From the NCBI RefSeq assembly GCF_030656255.1, contig NZ_JAUSOE010000078.1, positions 1-64,000 on the forward strand: DNA of 64,000 bases. Reading direction: 5' to 3'. The translations under genes were made by a program, and so were the position numbers. The notes under the pieces were generated by a model that was not told the origin of the DNA, did no database searches, and saw only the letters and a list, made by a program, of their open reading frames with translations. The DNA is from Brevundimonas sp. GTDB lineage: Bacteria > Pseudomonadota > Alphaproteobacteria > Caulobacterales > Caulobacteraceae. This document shows positions 52,071 through 61,273 of this stretch, one piece after another. Numbering within the stretch: the stretch's first letter is position 1; the number at the start of each line of letters is the position of its first letter.

Positions 52071-54140
52071 ATGATCCAGCTGCCAAGCGCGCAAGACGAA
52101 GTCCGCAGGTTAGCCATGCTTCAGTCCCTGGGGCTGAGTGATTGCGCGCCGGACGCCAGTCTTCAGGCGCTGGCCCGACTGGGCGCCGATCTGGCCCAGA
52201 CGCAGATCGGTCTGGTGAATCTGATCGAGAGCGATCATATCCGCATCGTCGGGGCCGAAGGCTTCCCCGCGTCTCCGATCTGTCGGTGGGACTCCTTCTG
52301 CAATCATGCCCTGTTGAACCCCCGAGACCTGTTGTGGGTGTCGGACGCGCGCGCCGATCCGCGCTTCAGCGCCGGGCGTTACGTCGTCGGGGAACCGCAC
52401 ATCCGCTTCTATGTCGGCGTGCCCCTTCTGGTGAACGACTGCATGGTCGGCACCCTGTGCGTCCTTGATCCTGAGCCCCGCCCCTTCGACGCCGGGCTGG
52501 CCGCGCGGCTCAGGCTGATCGGCGACGCCTGCGCGGCTGAACTCGCCGAGCGGCACCGCACCAACGCCATGCGACAGGCGCTGGCGGCCTCGGCCGACGC
52601 CCTGGTGGACTGTGACCGCGACGGTCGCATCATCGGCTGGTCGGACGGCGCCGAGCGACTGTTCGGCTTCAGCTGTGACGAGGCCCTGAACGCCGAAGTC
52701 TCGATCATCATTCCTGCGGAACACAAGGAGGGGCATCGACAAGGCATGCGTCGCTGGCGAGACAGCGGGGCCGCCAGACTGGGCCGTCGTCTCGAGCTTC
52801 CCGCAATCCGACGCGACGGCTCGCCCATCGACATCGAACTGTGGATGTCGGTGTCGCACGAGGACGGGCGGCCGCAGGTGCATGCCAACATCCGCGATAT
52901 CTCCGAACGCCGCGCCCAGGCGCGCGAACTGGCCGCCGCCGTCGCCAAGGCCGAAGAAGCCAACCGAGCCAAGACGGCCTTCCTGGCCAATATGAGCCAC
53001 GAACTGCGAACGCCGCTGAACGGCGTGACCGCCTGCGCCGGGCTGCTGTCGAGTTCCGTCCTGACGCCGGATCAACAGCGTCTGGTCGGCATCATCACCG
53101 GCGCCGCGGACCATTTGAGCGGCCTGATCGCCGACATTCTCGACCTGGCGCGCATCGAATCCGGCGAGCTGAAGCTCAATCCGGCCCCCGTGGACCTGGA
53201 GGACTTGGTCAGGGGCGCCGCCGACCTGTGCCGGCTGAAGGCCGATGAAAAGGGCGTGGGCTTGAGGCTGGATCTGAGAGACATCCTCGGCGAACGGGTT
53301 TGGCTGGATTCAGCACGCTTCAAACAGGTGCTGGTCAACCTGTTGGCCAACGCCATCAAATTCACCGACTCGGGCGAGGTTCGCCTCAATGTCTCTCGCA
53401 AGGGAGACAGGTTCCGGTTCGAGGTCCGAGACACCGGAATCGGCTTCAGCCCGGAACAGCGAAACGCCATCTTCGACCGGTTTCAGCAGGCCGACGCGAC
53501 GATCACGCGCCGGTTCGGCGGCACGGGTCTGGGCCTGGCGATCTGCCGCGACATCGTGCAGGCCATGGGCGGGGTCATGGACTGCCGCTCGACCCCCGGC
53601 AAAGGTTCGGTCTTCTGGGTCGAGCTGGACCTGCAGGCGGTCATTCGGGCCGAACAGTCAGTTCGCTCCGCCGATGAAGGCGCCGGGACGGGCGCCGGGA
53701 CAGAGCTTGCCGGATTGCGGGTCCTGGTTACGGACGACAATGACACCAATCGGCAGGTGGTGGGCATGATCCTCGAAGCCGCAGGTCTGAGCCCGCAGTT
53801 CGCCGAAAATGGACGCGAGGCGCTGGAGGCCGTGGCCCGGGAAGATTTCGATCTCATCCTGATGGACATGATGATGCCGGAGATGGACGGCGTGGAGGCC
53901 ACCCGTCGATTGAGGGCAGGGGAGGCGGGAGAAACGGCTCGCCACATCCCCCTGATCATGCTGACCGCGAACACCCTGCCCGAACATATCGCCGAAAGCG
54001 TCGCCGCCGGCGCAAACGGCCATCTGGCCAAACCGATCACGCCGGCGATCCTGCTGCAGCGCGTTCTCGACGTGCTGGACGATGGGGCCGCCGAGGCGGC
54101 GGACCCTCGCCATGAGCGACGCTTCGGGTCCGCCGCCTGA
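52071..54140 (+). CDS. GAF-PAS hybrid histidine kinase
   Basis: 689 residues, cytoplasmic (no membrane span). GAF domain (residues ~25-165; QTQIGLVNLIESDHIRIVGAEGFP and VGVPLLVNDCMVGTLCVLDPEPRPF), PAS domain (~170-285; ADALVDCDRDGRIIGWSDGAERLFGF), HisKA with FLANMSHELRTPLNG (His310), ATPase domain with VNLLANAIKF and GGTGLGLAICRDI, and a receiver with LILMDMMMPEMDG (Asp599). Catalytic modules strongly resemble those of the hybrid kinase at 8.3-10.8 kb. No adjacent output protein. Start follows GGAGG. Confidence 0.92.
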   Translation: MIQLPSAQDEVRRLAMLQSLGLSDCAPDASLQALARLGADLAQTQIGLVNLIESDHIRIVGAEGFPASPICRWDSFCNHALLNPRDLLWVSDARADPRFSAGRYVVGEPHIRFYVGVPLLVNDCMVGTLCVLDPEPRPFDAGLAARLRLIGDACAAELAERHRTNAMRQALAASADALVDCDRDGRIIGWSDGAERLFGFSCDEALNAEVSIIIPAEHKEGHRQGMRRWRDSGAARLGRRLELPAIRRDGSPIDIELWMSVSHEDGRPQVHANIRDISERRAQARELAAAVAKAEEANRAKTAFLANMSHELRTPLNGVTACAGLLSSSVLTPDQQRLVGIITGAADHLSGLIADILDLARIESGELKLNPAPVDLEDLVRGAADLCRLKADEKGVGLRLDLRDILGERVWLDSARFKQVLVNLLANAIKFTDSGEVRLNVSRKGDRFRFEVRDTGIGFSPEQRNAIFDRFQQADATITRRFGGTGLGLAICRDIVQAMGGVMDCRSTPGKGSVFWVELDLQAVIRAEQSVRSADEGAGTGAGTELAGLRVLVTDDNDTNRQVVGMILEAAGLSPQFAENGREALEAVAREDFDLILMDMMMPEMDGVEATRRLRAGEAGETARHIPLIMLTANTLPEHIAESVAAGANGHLAKPITPAILLQRVLDVLDDGAAEAADPRHERRFGSAA

Positions 54141-54233
54141 GTCGAAGCGGGCCTGAGTTGAAGCGCAAGGGGTGGAGCCGCTACCATTGGATGATGGGAC
54201 GGTTCGTGCGGCTCCATCGGGTCCCTGTCCGGG

Positions 54234-56327
54234 TTACGCCAGCATGCGCACCTTCGGCTCGCGGTCCCACTGACGGGTGCGGGCCGGCGTCAGGAAGGCG
54301 TCGGCGCCCGACGACAGGTCGATCACCCCCTCGTCCGGCTCGACCCCGGCCTTGTCCAGCAGGGGCTGGGCCTCGGCGGTGAAACCGACGGCCTTCAGGT
54401 GGCCGAAGGCGTCCTTGGCGAAATCGACGGCGGCGCCTTCCTTCATCAGTTGCGCGCAGCCGTCCGCCGACAGGACGATGGCCACGGCGTCGAACAGCAC
54501 CGAGGGACTGCCGGCCAGTTGACCGTCCGCCGCCAGGGTCGAACCGTCCGCCAGCTTGGCCCCGCCGATCTTGGGCGCGACGACGAAGACCGAACCCCCG
54601 TCGCCCTCCACCGCCTTGCGGACCTGGGCGACCACCGCCCCGTCGGACCCGTCGGCGACCAGGATGGCCACCTTGCGACCCTTCAGGATGTCCGGATATT
54701 TGCCGATGATCCGCAGCGCCGGCGACGGCTCCAGATTGATGGGGGCGACCGCCGGCTTGGACGCCTTGGGCAGGGGCAGGTTCAGCCCCTCGGCCACCCG
54801 CTGGGCCAGTGTCTGATCGACGTTGATCAGGTTGGACAGAATCCGCTCGCGCACGTGCGGCAGCGACACCTTGGACAGCTCGAACACGATGGCGCTGGCC
54901 AGGTGGGCCTGTTCGGGCGCGGTCTGGGACTGGAAGAACAACCGCGCCTGGCTGTAGTGGTCGGCGAAACTCTCGGCCCTCAGCCGCACCTTTTCGCCCT
55001 CGACCGGCGCCGGCGCTGTGCGGAAGCCGCCCTTGGGATCCTCGCGCGGGCCGCCGTCCTCGCCCGCCTCGGCCAGGCTGTTGGGCTCATAGTTGGCGCG
55101 GCCCTTGAAGACCTGGGTCTGCATATGACCGTCGCGCTGGAAGTTCTGGAAGGGGCAGCCCTTGGCCTGGTTGATCGGGATCTGGTGGAAGTTGACCGTG
55201 CCCAGACGCGACAGCTGGGTGTCCTGATAGGAGAACAGCCGCCCCTGCAGCAGCGGGTCTTCGGAAAAGTCGATGCCGGGCACGATATTGGTCGGCAGGA
55301 AGGCCGCCTGTTCGGTCTCGGCGAAGAAGTTGTCCGGGTTGCGATCCAGCACCATCCGTCCGATCACCCGGATCGGATAATCCTCTTCCGGCACCAGTTT
55401 GGTCGCGTCCAGAATGTCGAAGGGCAGGGCGTCGGCCTCTTCCTGGGTGAACAGCTGAACCCCGAACTCCCACTCCGGGAAGTCGCCCTGGGCGATGGCC
55501 TCATACAGGTCGCGGCGGTGATAGTCGGGGTCGGCGCCGGCGATCTTGACCGCCTCGTCCCAGCAGGTGGACTGGGTCCCCAGCTTGGGCCGCCAGTGGA
55601 ACTTGACCAGGGTCGCCACGCCCTCGGCGTTGATCAGGCGGAAGGTGTTGACCCCGAACCCCTCGATCATCCGCAGGGATCGGGGAATGGCCCGGTCCGA
55701 CATGGCCCACATGACCATATGGGTGCTTTCCGGCATCAGCCCGATGAAGTCCCAGAAGGTGTCGTGCGCGCTGGCGGCCTGGGGATAGCCCTTGTCGGCC
55801 TCCATCTTGACCGCATGGATCAGGTCCGGGAACTTGATTGCGTCCTGGATGAAGAAGACGGGGATGTTGTTTCCGACCAGGTCCCAATTGCCCTCGGTCG
55901 TATAGAATTTGACTGCAAAGCCGCGCACGTCGCGCGGCGTATCCACCGACCCGGCGCCGCCCGCCACGGTCGAGAACCGGGTGAACAGTTCGGTCTTCTT
56001 GCCGACCTCGGTCAGGATCTTGGCGGTGGTGAAGTCCGACAGACTATCGGTCAGTTCGAAGAAGCCATGCGCGGCAGAGCCTCTGGCGTGGACGATCCGC
56101 TCGGGGATCCGCTCATGGTCGAAATGCTGGATCTTCTCGCGCAGGATGAAGTCTTCCAGCAGGGGCGAGCCGCGCGGCCCGGCCTTCAGCGAATTCTGGT
56201 TGTCGCTGATCGGCGTCCCGTGGTTGGTCGTGGTGCGCGTCTGCGGCGTCGAGGCGGTTTGATGCAGTTCGCCTGCCTCGCCCGGTAGGCTCGCGATTCC
56301 TCCGGCGTTCGTCGGTGTCTTGGCCAT
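54234..56327 (-). CDS. katE: Large-subunit (clade 2) catalase
   Basis: 697 residues. Catalytic His in [15 protein letters not shown], Asn in [19 protein letters not shown] and haem-ligand Tyr in [14 protein letters not shown]. The extra C-terminal domain of about 150 residues ([19 protein letters not shown]...) is the flavodoxin/DJ-1-like domain of KatE/HPII. It degrades H2O2, usually in stationary phase. The triple TTCAGAC repeat lies upstream, shared with the Lrp-type gene on the other strand. Confidence 0.96.
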   Translation of the reverse strand: MAKTPTNAGGIASLPGEAGELHQTASTPQTRTTTNHGTPISDNQNSLKAGPRGSPLLEDFILREKIQHFDHERIPERIVHARGSAAHGFFELTDSLSDFTTAKILTEVGKKTELFTRFSTVAGGAGSVDTPRDVRGFAVKFYTTEGNWDLVGNNIPVFFIQDAIKFPDLIHAVKMEADKGYPQAASAHDTFWDFIGLMPESTHMVMWAMSDRAIPRSLRMIEGFGVNTFRLINAEGVATLVKFHWRPKLGTQSTCWDEAVKIAGADPDYHRRDLYEAIAQGDFPEWEFGVQLFTQEEADALPFDILDATKLVPEEDYPIRVIGRMVLDRNPDNFFAETEQAAFLPTNIVPGIDFSEDPLLQGRLFSYQDTQLSRLGTVNFHQIPINQAKGCPFQNFQRDGHMQTQVFKGRANYEPNSLAEAGEDGGPREDPKGGFRTAPAPVEGEKVRLRAESFADHYSQARLFFQSQTAPEQAHLASAIVFELSKVSLPHVRERILSNLINVDQTLAQRVAEGLNLPLPKASKPAVAPINLEPSPALRIIGKYPDILKGRKVAILVADGSDGAVVAQVRKAVEGDGGSVFVVAPKIGGAKLADGSTLAADGQLAGSPSVLFDAVAIVLSADGCAQLMKEGAAVDFAKDAFGHLKAVGFTAEAQPLLDKAGVEPDEGVIDLSSGADAFLTPARTRQWDREPKVRMLA

Positions 56328-56514
56328 GTCGGATCCTGTTTTTCGGGCAGCCCAGACCCGTCACAAAGGCGGGCGGCGCCAGACCAACGTCATGGGGCGG
56401 CAAACGTTCTGACCGGTTGCGCACAGACGCGTGTTTGGAAGCGCCGGAACGACTTGCCTGGGCCGTGCGCCACCCCATCTGACGCGGCGAGCCACTGGAG
56501 GCGGCGAGGGCTGT

Positions 56515-56565
56515 TTCAGACATTTCAGACGATTCAGACTGTGTTTTTTCTCCCCCGGGTCTGAA
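56515..56565. promoter_or_regulatory. Triple TTCAGAC repeat between catalase and the Lrp-type gene
   Basis: TTCAGAC at 56515, 56524 and 56533, exactly nine bases apart, and an inverted GTCTGAA at 56559-56565. A TTTTTT run lies between. The gap is otherwise about 277 bp of promoter sequence for divergent genes. The regular spacing suggests a binding array. Confidence 0.45.
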
Positions 56566-56604
56566 TTCCGCTAGGAAGCCGCGGAACCCAAGGAACCGCC
56601 TGCC

Positions 56605-56862
56605 ATGATGACCGCCATCTTCGTCTTCATCAAAACCGAGCTGGGCTACGCCAATGAGGTGGCGGCCGATATCGTGGACAATGTCGAGAACGTCTCCGAG
56701 GTCTATTCCACCTCGGGTCAGCACGACCTGCTGGCCAAGTTCAACCTGCCGCGCGACGCCGACATCGGGACCTTCGTGACCAAACAGGTGCAGACCCGGC
56801 CGCATGTCCGCGACACCTTCACCGTCATCACCTTCTCGCCCTTCCTGCCGAAACAGGCCTAG
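56605..56862 (+). CDS. Stand-alone Lrp/AsnC ligand-binding (RAM) domain protein
   Basis: 85 residues: TAIFVFIKTELGYANEVAADIVDNVENVSEVYSTSGQHDLLAKFNLPRDADIGTFVTKQVQTRPHVRDTFTVITF is a full RAM domain with no helix-turn-helix. Such proteins bind amino acids and form dimers or higher oligomers; they may modulate full Lrp proteins. Start ATG 56605 or 56608. The stop shares CTAG with the convergent membrane protein. Confidence 0.88.
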   Translation: MMTAIFVFIKTELGYANEVAADIVDNVENVSEVYSTSGQHDLLAKFNLPRDADIGTFVTKQVQTRPHVRDTFTVITFSPFLPKQA

Positions 56863-57371
56863 GACTTCCGGGCGTCGGCCTTGCGCTTGACCTCGTCCTT
56901 GCGCTCCTCCGCCTCGTCGTCGTCGCCGACCTTCTCCTCGACCGTGGCCGAGAAGCGCTGGAAGGCGCCCAGGCCGACCAGCACCAGGACGGCGGCGATC
57001 AGCAGGGCGGAGGGATAGATCAGCAGGGCCACATCCTCGCGCGCCGTCTTGAACACCACCACCAGCGCCTCAAGGAACAGGGCGATGACGATGGTGGACA
57101 GGAATTTCGTCAGGCTGCGCCGGGCCTCGGCGGCGCTGCGCCGCTCATTGCCGCGCCGCACCTCATCCTCGAAGATGTATTTGGCCACGTCGAAGACGGC
57201 GATGGCGACGATGATATAGCCCAGCATGTCCAGAACGGCGTCGGCCCCCGACTGATCCGGGCGTCCGATCCCTTCCAGCGCGTCCTTCACGCCGAACCCG
57301 ATCAGGGCCATGGCCGAAAGCAGCAGCAGAAGACTGGCGAAGCCGAAGACGGCGCGGGTCAAATAGGTCAT
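56859..57371 (-). CDS. Membrane protein of unknown function
   Basis: 170 residues with four spans: VFGFASLLLLLSAMALIGFGV, MLGYIIVAIAVFDVAKYIF, FLSTIVIALFLEALVVVF and VALLIYPSALLIAAVLVLVGLGAF, and a charged C-terminal tail rich in Lys, Glu, Asp (EEKVGDDDEAEERKDEVKRKADARKS). No recognised enzyme motif. It lies between the RAM gene and hmgA, divergent from hmgA. Confidence 0.8.
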   Translation of the reverse strand: MTYLTRAVFGFASLLLLLSAMALIGFGVKDALEGIGRPDQSGADAVLDMLGYIIVAIAVFDVAKYIFEDEVRRGNERRSAAEARRSLTKFLSTIVIALFLEALVVVFKTAREDVALLIYPSALLIAAVLVLVGLGAFQRFSATVEEKVGDDDEAEERKDEVKRKADARKS

Positions 57372-57486
57372 GGCGGTGCAACTCCCTGGCGGCTGTCAAC
57401 GCGCGAACGGCCAAGCTGTTGCCTCGCCGCAAAAGGGTGACGATGGCCCAAGGGACGGCTAAACCGACGCCATAGGGAGACACGAC

Positions 57487-58782
57487 ATGACGCGATCCAA
57501 CGCGCCCGCCTATCTGACCGGCTTCGGCAACCATTTCGCGACCGAGGCTGCGCCCGGCGCCCTGCCCGTGGGCCAGAACTCGCCGCAGAAGACGCCGATG
57601 GGCCTGTATGCCGAACAGCTGTCCGGCACCGCCTTCACCGCCCCGCGCGCCGAGAACCGGCGCAGCTGGCTTTACCGCCTGCGCCCCTCGGCCCAGCACG
57701 GCCCTTATGTGGCCTTCGACCAGGGCCGCGTCCGCTCCGGCCCGTTCGACGAGACCCCGCCCAACCCCAACCGGATGCGCTGGGACCCTCTGCCCATCCC
57801 CGAGACCTCGACTGACTGGATCGAAGGTCTGGTGAGCTATGGCGGAAACGGCGAGCCCGACGCCGGAACGGGCGCCGGTATTCACCTGTATGTCGCCAAC
57901 CGGTCGATGACCGACCGCGTCTTCTACGACGCCGACGGCGAACTGCTGATCGTGCCCCAGCAAGGCGCGCACCGGTTCGTCACCGAGATGGGGGTGATCG
58001 AGGCCGAGCCCGGCCATGTGGTCCTGATCCCGCGCGGCGTCCGCTTCCGCGTCGAGATCGACGGACCGGTTCGCGGCTATGTCTGCGAAAACTACGGCAG
58101 CCCCTTCCGCCTGCCGGACCTGGGGCCGATCGGCGCCAACGGCCTGGCCAATCCGCGCGACTTCGAAACCCCGGTCGCGGCGTTCGAGGACGTCGATCGC
58201 CCGACCCAGTGCGTCCAGAAATACGGCGGCCGTCTGTGGGCTACGACCTTCGACCACAGCCCGCTGGACGTGGTGGCCTGGCACGGCAATCTGGCCCCCT
58301 GCCGCTATGATACGGCGCGGTTCAACACGATCAACACCGTCAGCTACGACCACCCCGATCCGTCGATCTTCACCGTCCTGACCAGCCCGTCCGAGACGCC
58401 GGGCACGGCCAATATCGACTTCGTCATCTTCCCGCCGCGCTGGATGGTGGCCGAGCATACGTTCCGCCCGCCCTGGTTCCATCGCAACGTCATGAGCGAA
58501 TTCATGGGCCTGGTGACCGGCGCCTATGACGCCAAGGCCGGCGGCTTCGCGCCCGGCGGGGCTTCCCTGCACAACCGGATGAGCGGCCATGGTCCCGATC
58601 AGGCCAGCTATGAAGGCGCGATCCGGGCGGAACTGAAGCCGCACAAGATCACTGACACCCTGGCCTTCATGTTCGAGACCCGGGCGCCGATCCGTGTCAC
58701 GAAATGGGCGTCAGAATCACCCCAGATGCAGCTCGACTATGACGATGTCTGGTCGGGCTTCACCAAAGGACAAGTCGAATGA
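57487..58782 (+). CDS. hmgA: Homogentisate 1,2-dioxygenase
   Basis: 431 residues. [27 protein letters not shown] is the diagnostic N-terminus; Fe ligands lie in [26 protein letters not shown], and [14 protein letters not shown]-type [15 protein letters not shown] is present. It opens homogentisate to maleylacetoacetate in tyrosine/phenylalanine breakdown. No fahA or hpd is adjacent. The stop overlaps the next gene (ATGA). Confidence 0.96.
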   Translation: MTRSNAPAYLTGFGNHFATEAAPGALPVGQNSPQKTPMGLYAEQLSGTAFTAPRAENRRSWLYRLRPSAQHGPYVAFDQGRVRSGPFDETPPNPNRMRWDPLPIPETSTDWIEGLVSYGGNGEPDAGTGAGIHLYVANRSMTDRVFYDADGELLIVPQQGAHRFVTEMGVIEAEPGHVVLIPRGVRFRVEIDGPVRGYVCENYGSPFRLPDLGPIGANGLANPRDFETPVAAFEDVDRPTQCVQKYGGRLWATTFDHSPLDVVAWHGNLAPCRYDTARFNTINTVSYDHPDPSIFTVLTSPSETPGTANIDFVIFPPRWMVAEHTFRPPWFHRNVMSEFMGLVTGAYDAKAGGFAPGGASLHNRMSGHGPDQASYEGAIRAELKPHKITDTLAFMFETRAPIRVTKWASESPQMQLDYDDVWSGFTKGQVE

Positions 58783-59141
58783 TCCGCATTTCCCTCATCG
58801 CCGCCGCCGCCCTGCTGGCCGCCGCCTGCACGCCCCAGACGACAGGCGCCGGCTCCGACGCCCCGATGCAGAGCGCCGAAGCCTCGGCCTGCGCCACGCG
58901 CGGCGGCACGATGAAACAGGTGGGCCGGATGCAGTCCTGGCAGTGCGTGATCAGCTACGCCGACGCCGGCAAGCGCTGCACCGACGGCGACCAGTGCCAG
59001 GGCGACTGCCGCGTCGAGGGCAATACCGGCATCGAGGCGGGCGCGGCCACAGCTGGCGTCTGCCAGGCCACCAGCGACCGCTTCGGCTGCAATACGCCGG
59101 TCGAGGACGGCAAGGCCGGCCCGACCCTCTGCATCGACTGA
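58779..59141 (+). CDS. Cys-rich lipoprotein of unknown function
   Basis: 120 residues. Signal peptide with lipobox LLAAAC at residues ~12-17, so it is probably lipid-anchored. The mature part has eight or more cysteines ([52 protein letters not shown]), suggesting disulfides. Coupled to hmgA by ATGA overlap. No family recognised. Confidence 0.75.
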   Translation: MIRISLIAAAALLAAACTPQTTGAGSDAPMQSAEASACATRGGTMKQVGRMQSWQCVISYADAGKRCTDGDQCQGDCRVEGNTGIEAGAATAGVCQATSDRFGCNTPVEDGKAGPTLCID

Positions 59142-59332
59142 GGAAGGCAGCCGCTACACGCCTACCCATTCCCGAAATCCTGGCCCTGAAATGAGGGGTG
59201 AATCGGTACCGGCTGACACGGACGGCTGGAGCCGAGAGCGGACATGCCAAAGGTCTGTTCGGGGTGAAAGCAGAAGATCCCGTTTCGCCGCAACAGCGGA
59301 TGGCGACCGTTGCGGAGTGTCCGCTTGGGACG

Positions 59333-60250
59333 TCAGGCCTTGTTATAGTCCCAGGCCCCCGCTGCGCTGAGCGCTTGCTCGAATGCGTTGCGGCCGGATC
59401 CTGCGAGCCATGAGTGAAAAATCTGCATCTCCGGGTTGATTTCTCGCAGGGCGTCAAGGTCGGCGTTCCCTGCGAGAGGTCCCGCGTCAACCAGCGCGGT
59501 CAGGCCCGCCAAGAATGGGTTTGCCGCCAAAACCGCGTCGGAGAAGCGAGAATAGGCGATGGGACTCCCTGCCGCTTCGGTGAAACCGGCTTCCAGGTCG
59601 GCGCCGGTCACCGCGTCGCTGGCGATCTCAAGCGTTTCGCCGCCGAAGCGCGCTGGATCCGCAAGAATGGCGGCCACGAACTTGCCGATGTCTTCGACCG
59701 CCAGGAATTGCATCACCTGGTCTCGGCGGGGGAAGAAGTTGAACCGACCCTCGTCCAGCCCGAAGCCCGGCATCGTCAGCATCTCCATGAACGCCGCCGG
59801 ACGGACCACCGTGGCGGTGATGGGCAGGGTGCGGATATGCGCTTCGATCCGGCTCTTCGTGTCGAAATGAGCCATCCCGGTCGGGGTGTCGCCGACACCA
59901 TTGCCCGAGCTATAGACGAGGTGCTTCACCCCGCTCTCGACCGCGAGATCGGCGACGGTGACGCCATAGCGGACTTCTTGCGCATCGGTCACGGCGCCGC
60001 CCGGCGAACTCGGCTGCACGCTGAAGACGCCGTACGCACCCTTCATCGCCATCCGAATTTCATCGACGTCGTCGAAATCGCCCTGGAAGAGTTCAACCCC
60101 GGCTTCTCCAAGCGCCGCCGATTGCGGCGACGTCGTATCGCGAACCAGGGCGCGAACCGGCCAACCGGCTTTCAGAAGGGAAGCGGCGACCGATCCGCCC
60201 TGTTGGCCGGTGGCGCCGAACACCAGGATCGGCTGTTTGATGTCAGACAT
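59333..60250 (-). CDS. NmrA-family NAD(P)-binding protein
   Basis: 305 residues. Rossmann motif ILVFGATGQQGGSVAASLLKAG, then GVFSVQP, VYSSGNG, RPAAFMEML and FLAVEDIGKFVAAIL, matching NmrA/HSCARG-type atypical short-chain dehydrogenases that sense redox or act as oxidoreductases. Divergent from an HxlR regulator, a common pairing. Wobble bases are less biased than in neighbours, hinting at acquired DNA. Confidence 0.88.
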   Translation of the reverse strand: MSDIKQPILVFGATGQQGGSVAASLLKAGWPVRALVRDTTSPQSAALGEAGVELFQGDFDDVDEIRMAMKGAYGVFSVQPSSPGGAVTDAQEVRYGVTVADLAVESGVKHLVYSSGNGVGDTPTGMAHFDTKSRIEAHIRTLPITATVVRPAAFMEMLTMPGFGLDEGRFNFFPRRDQVMQFLAVEDIGKFVAAILADPARFGGETLEIASDAVTGADLEAGFTEAAGSPIAYSRFSDAVLAANPFLAGLTALVDAGPLAGNADLDALREINPEMQIFHSWLAGSGRNAFEQALSAAGAWDYNKA

Positions 60251-60337
60251 GAATACCCTCGCTTGCTCGAAGGTTACCTATATATACTGCTGGGAATGGG
60301 CCGGAAGACGGCACATTTTTGAGCCTCAGGCACAAGG

Positions 60338-60751
60338 ATGATACGCGTGCACCGATCGATCCACGGGCGCCCCTATGCGGAGACGGAGGACGGCCCCCGA
60401 TTTACGCCCTGTGCGCCCAACAGCGTCCTGGCGCGGCTTGGCGACAAATGGACCATTCTCGTCATGTCCCACCTCGCGGTGGCGGACGGCCATCGACTCC
60501 GTTTCTCGGCCCTTAAGAGCGGTATCGACGGGATCACTCAGCGGATGCTGACGCTGACCCTCCGCAATCTGGAGCGCGACGGTCTGCTCACGCGGCACTA
60601 CTTTCCGGAAGTGCCGCCGCGCGTCGAATATGAGCTGACCGAGATGGGGGCGAGCATGCTGCCCGCGCTGGAGGGGTTTACCTCCTGGATCCGGACTAAC
60701 TGGCCGCGAATTGCCGAAAGCCGCGCCGCCTATGACAACGCTCAACGGTAG
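60338..60751 (+). CDS. HxlR-family transcriptional regulator
   Basis: 137 residues: winged helix with NSVLARLGDKWTILVMSHLA, LRFSALKSGIDGITQRMLTLTLRNLERDGLLTRHYFPEVPPRVEYELTEMGASMLPAL, the full HxlR pattern. ATG 60338 touches AAGG directly, so GTG at 60347 with better spacing may be the real start. It likely controls the divergent NmrA gene through the A+T-rich gap (TATATATA near 60280). Confidence 0.9.
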   Translation: MIRVHRSIHGRPYAETEDGPRFTPCAPNSVLARLGDKWTILVMSHLAVADGHRLRFSALKSGIDGITQRMLTLTLRNLERDGLLTRHYFPEVPPRVEYELTEMGASMLPALEGFTSWIRTNWPRIAESRAAYDNAQR

Positions 60752-60768
60752 AGCGCAGGTCTCGCCCC

Positions 60769-61155
60769 TCAATCCCCGTGCTTGCCGTTGCTGGAGAATT
60801 CCGGCGGCGCCGCCTTGTGGATGAACTGCTCCGCCACCAGCCAGGCCTTGAACGGCCGCAGGCAGCCCAGGCACATGATCACCAGGATCGGCAGGGTCAC
60901 CACGGCATGCACCCAGATGGGCGGCTTCACGCTGAAGTCGAATATCATCAGCAGGATCATTCCGACTACGCCCACCGCCGTCATGACGAAGAAGGCGGGA
61001 CCGTCGGCCGGGTCGGCGAACCCATAGCTCAGCCCGCATTTGGGACAGGCCTCGCGCAGGGTCAGATAGCCCTTGAACAGCGGCCCCTCGCCGCAGCGGG
61101 GACAGCGACAGGCCAGGCCGGTCTTCAGGGTGCTGAGGCGCGGATAATCGGTCAT
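60769..61155 (-). CDS. DUF983 membrane protein with zinc-ribbon
   Basis: 128 residues. Two CxxC pairs (RCPRCGEGPLF and ACPKCGLSYGF), then FADPADGPAFFVMTAVGVVGMILLMIFDF and a second span, IWVHAVVTLPILVIMCLGCLRPFKAWLVAEQF, the DUF983 pattern. Role unknown; members often lie near cytochrome oxidase genes. Confidence 0.88.
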   Translation of the reverse strand: MTDYPRLSTLKTGLACRCPRCGEGPLFKGYLTLREACPKCGLSYGFADPADGPAFFVMTAVGVVGMILLMIFDFSVKPPIWVHAVVTLPILVIMCLGCLRPFKAWLVAEQFIHKAAPPEFSSNGKHGD

Positions 61156-61273
61156 GGCCCCATCATGGGCCGGATCGCGCCGCCTGTCGCCGGACGAACC
61201 GTCCTATCCGTAGAATCACGGTCACTGTCGGTTAACCGCGATTAAAGAGCTTGTGGGGCAAGGCTCGACGGAT

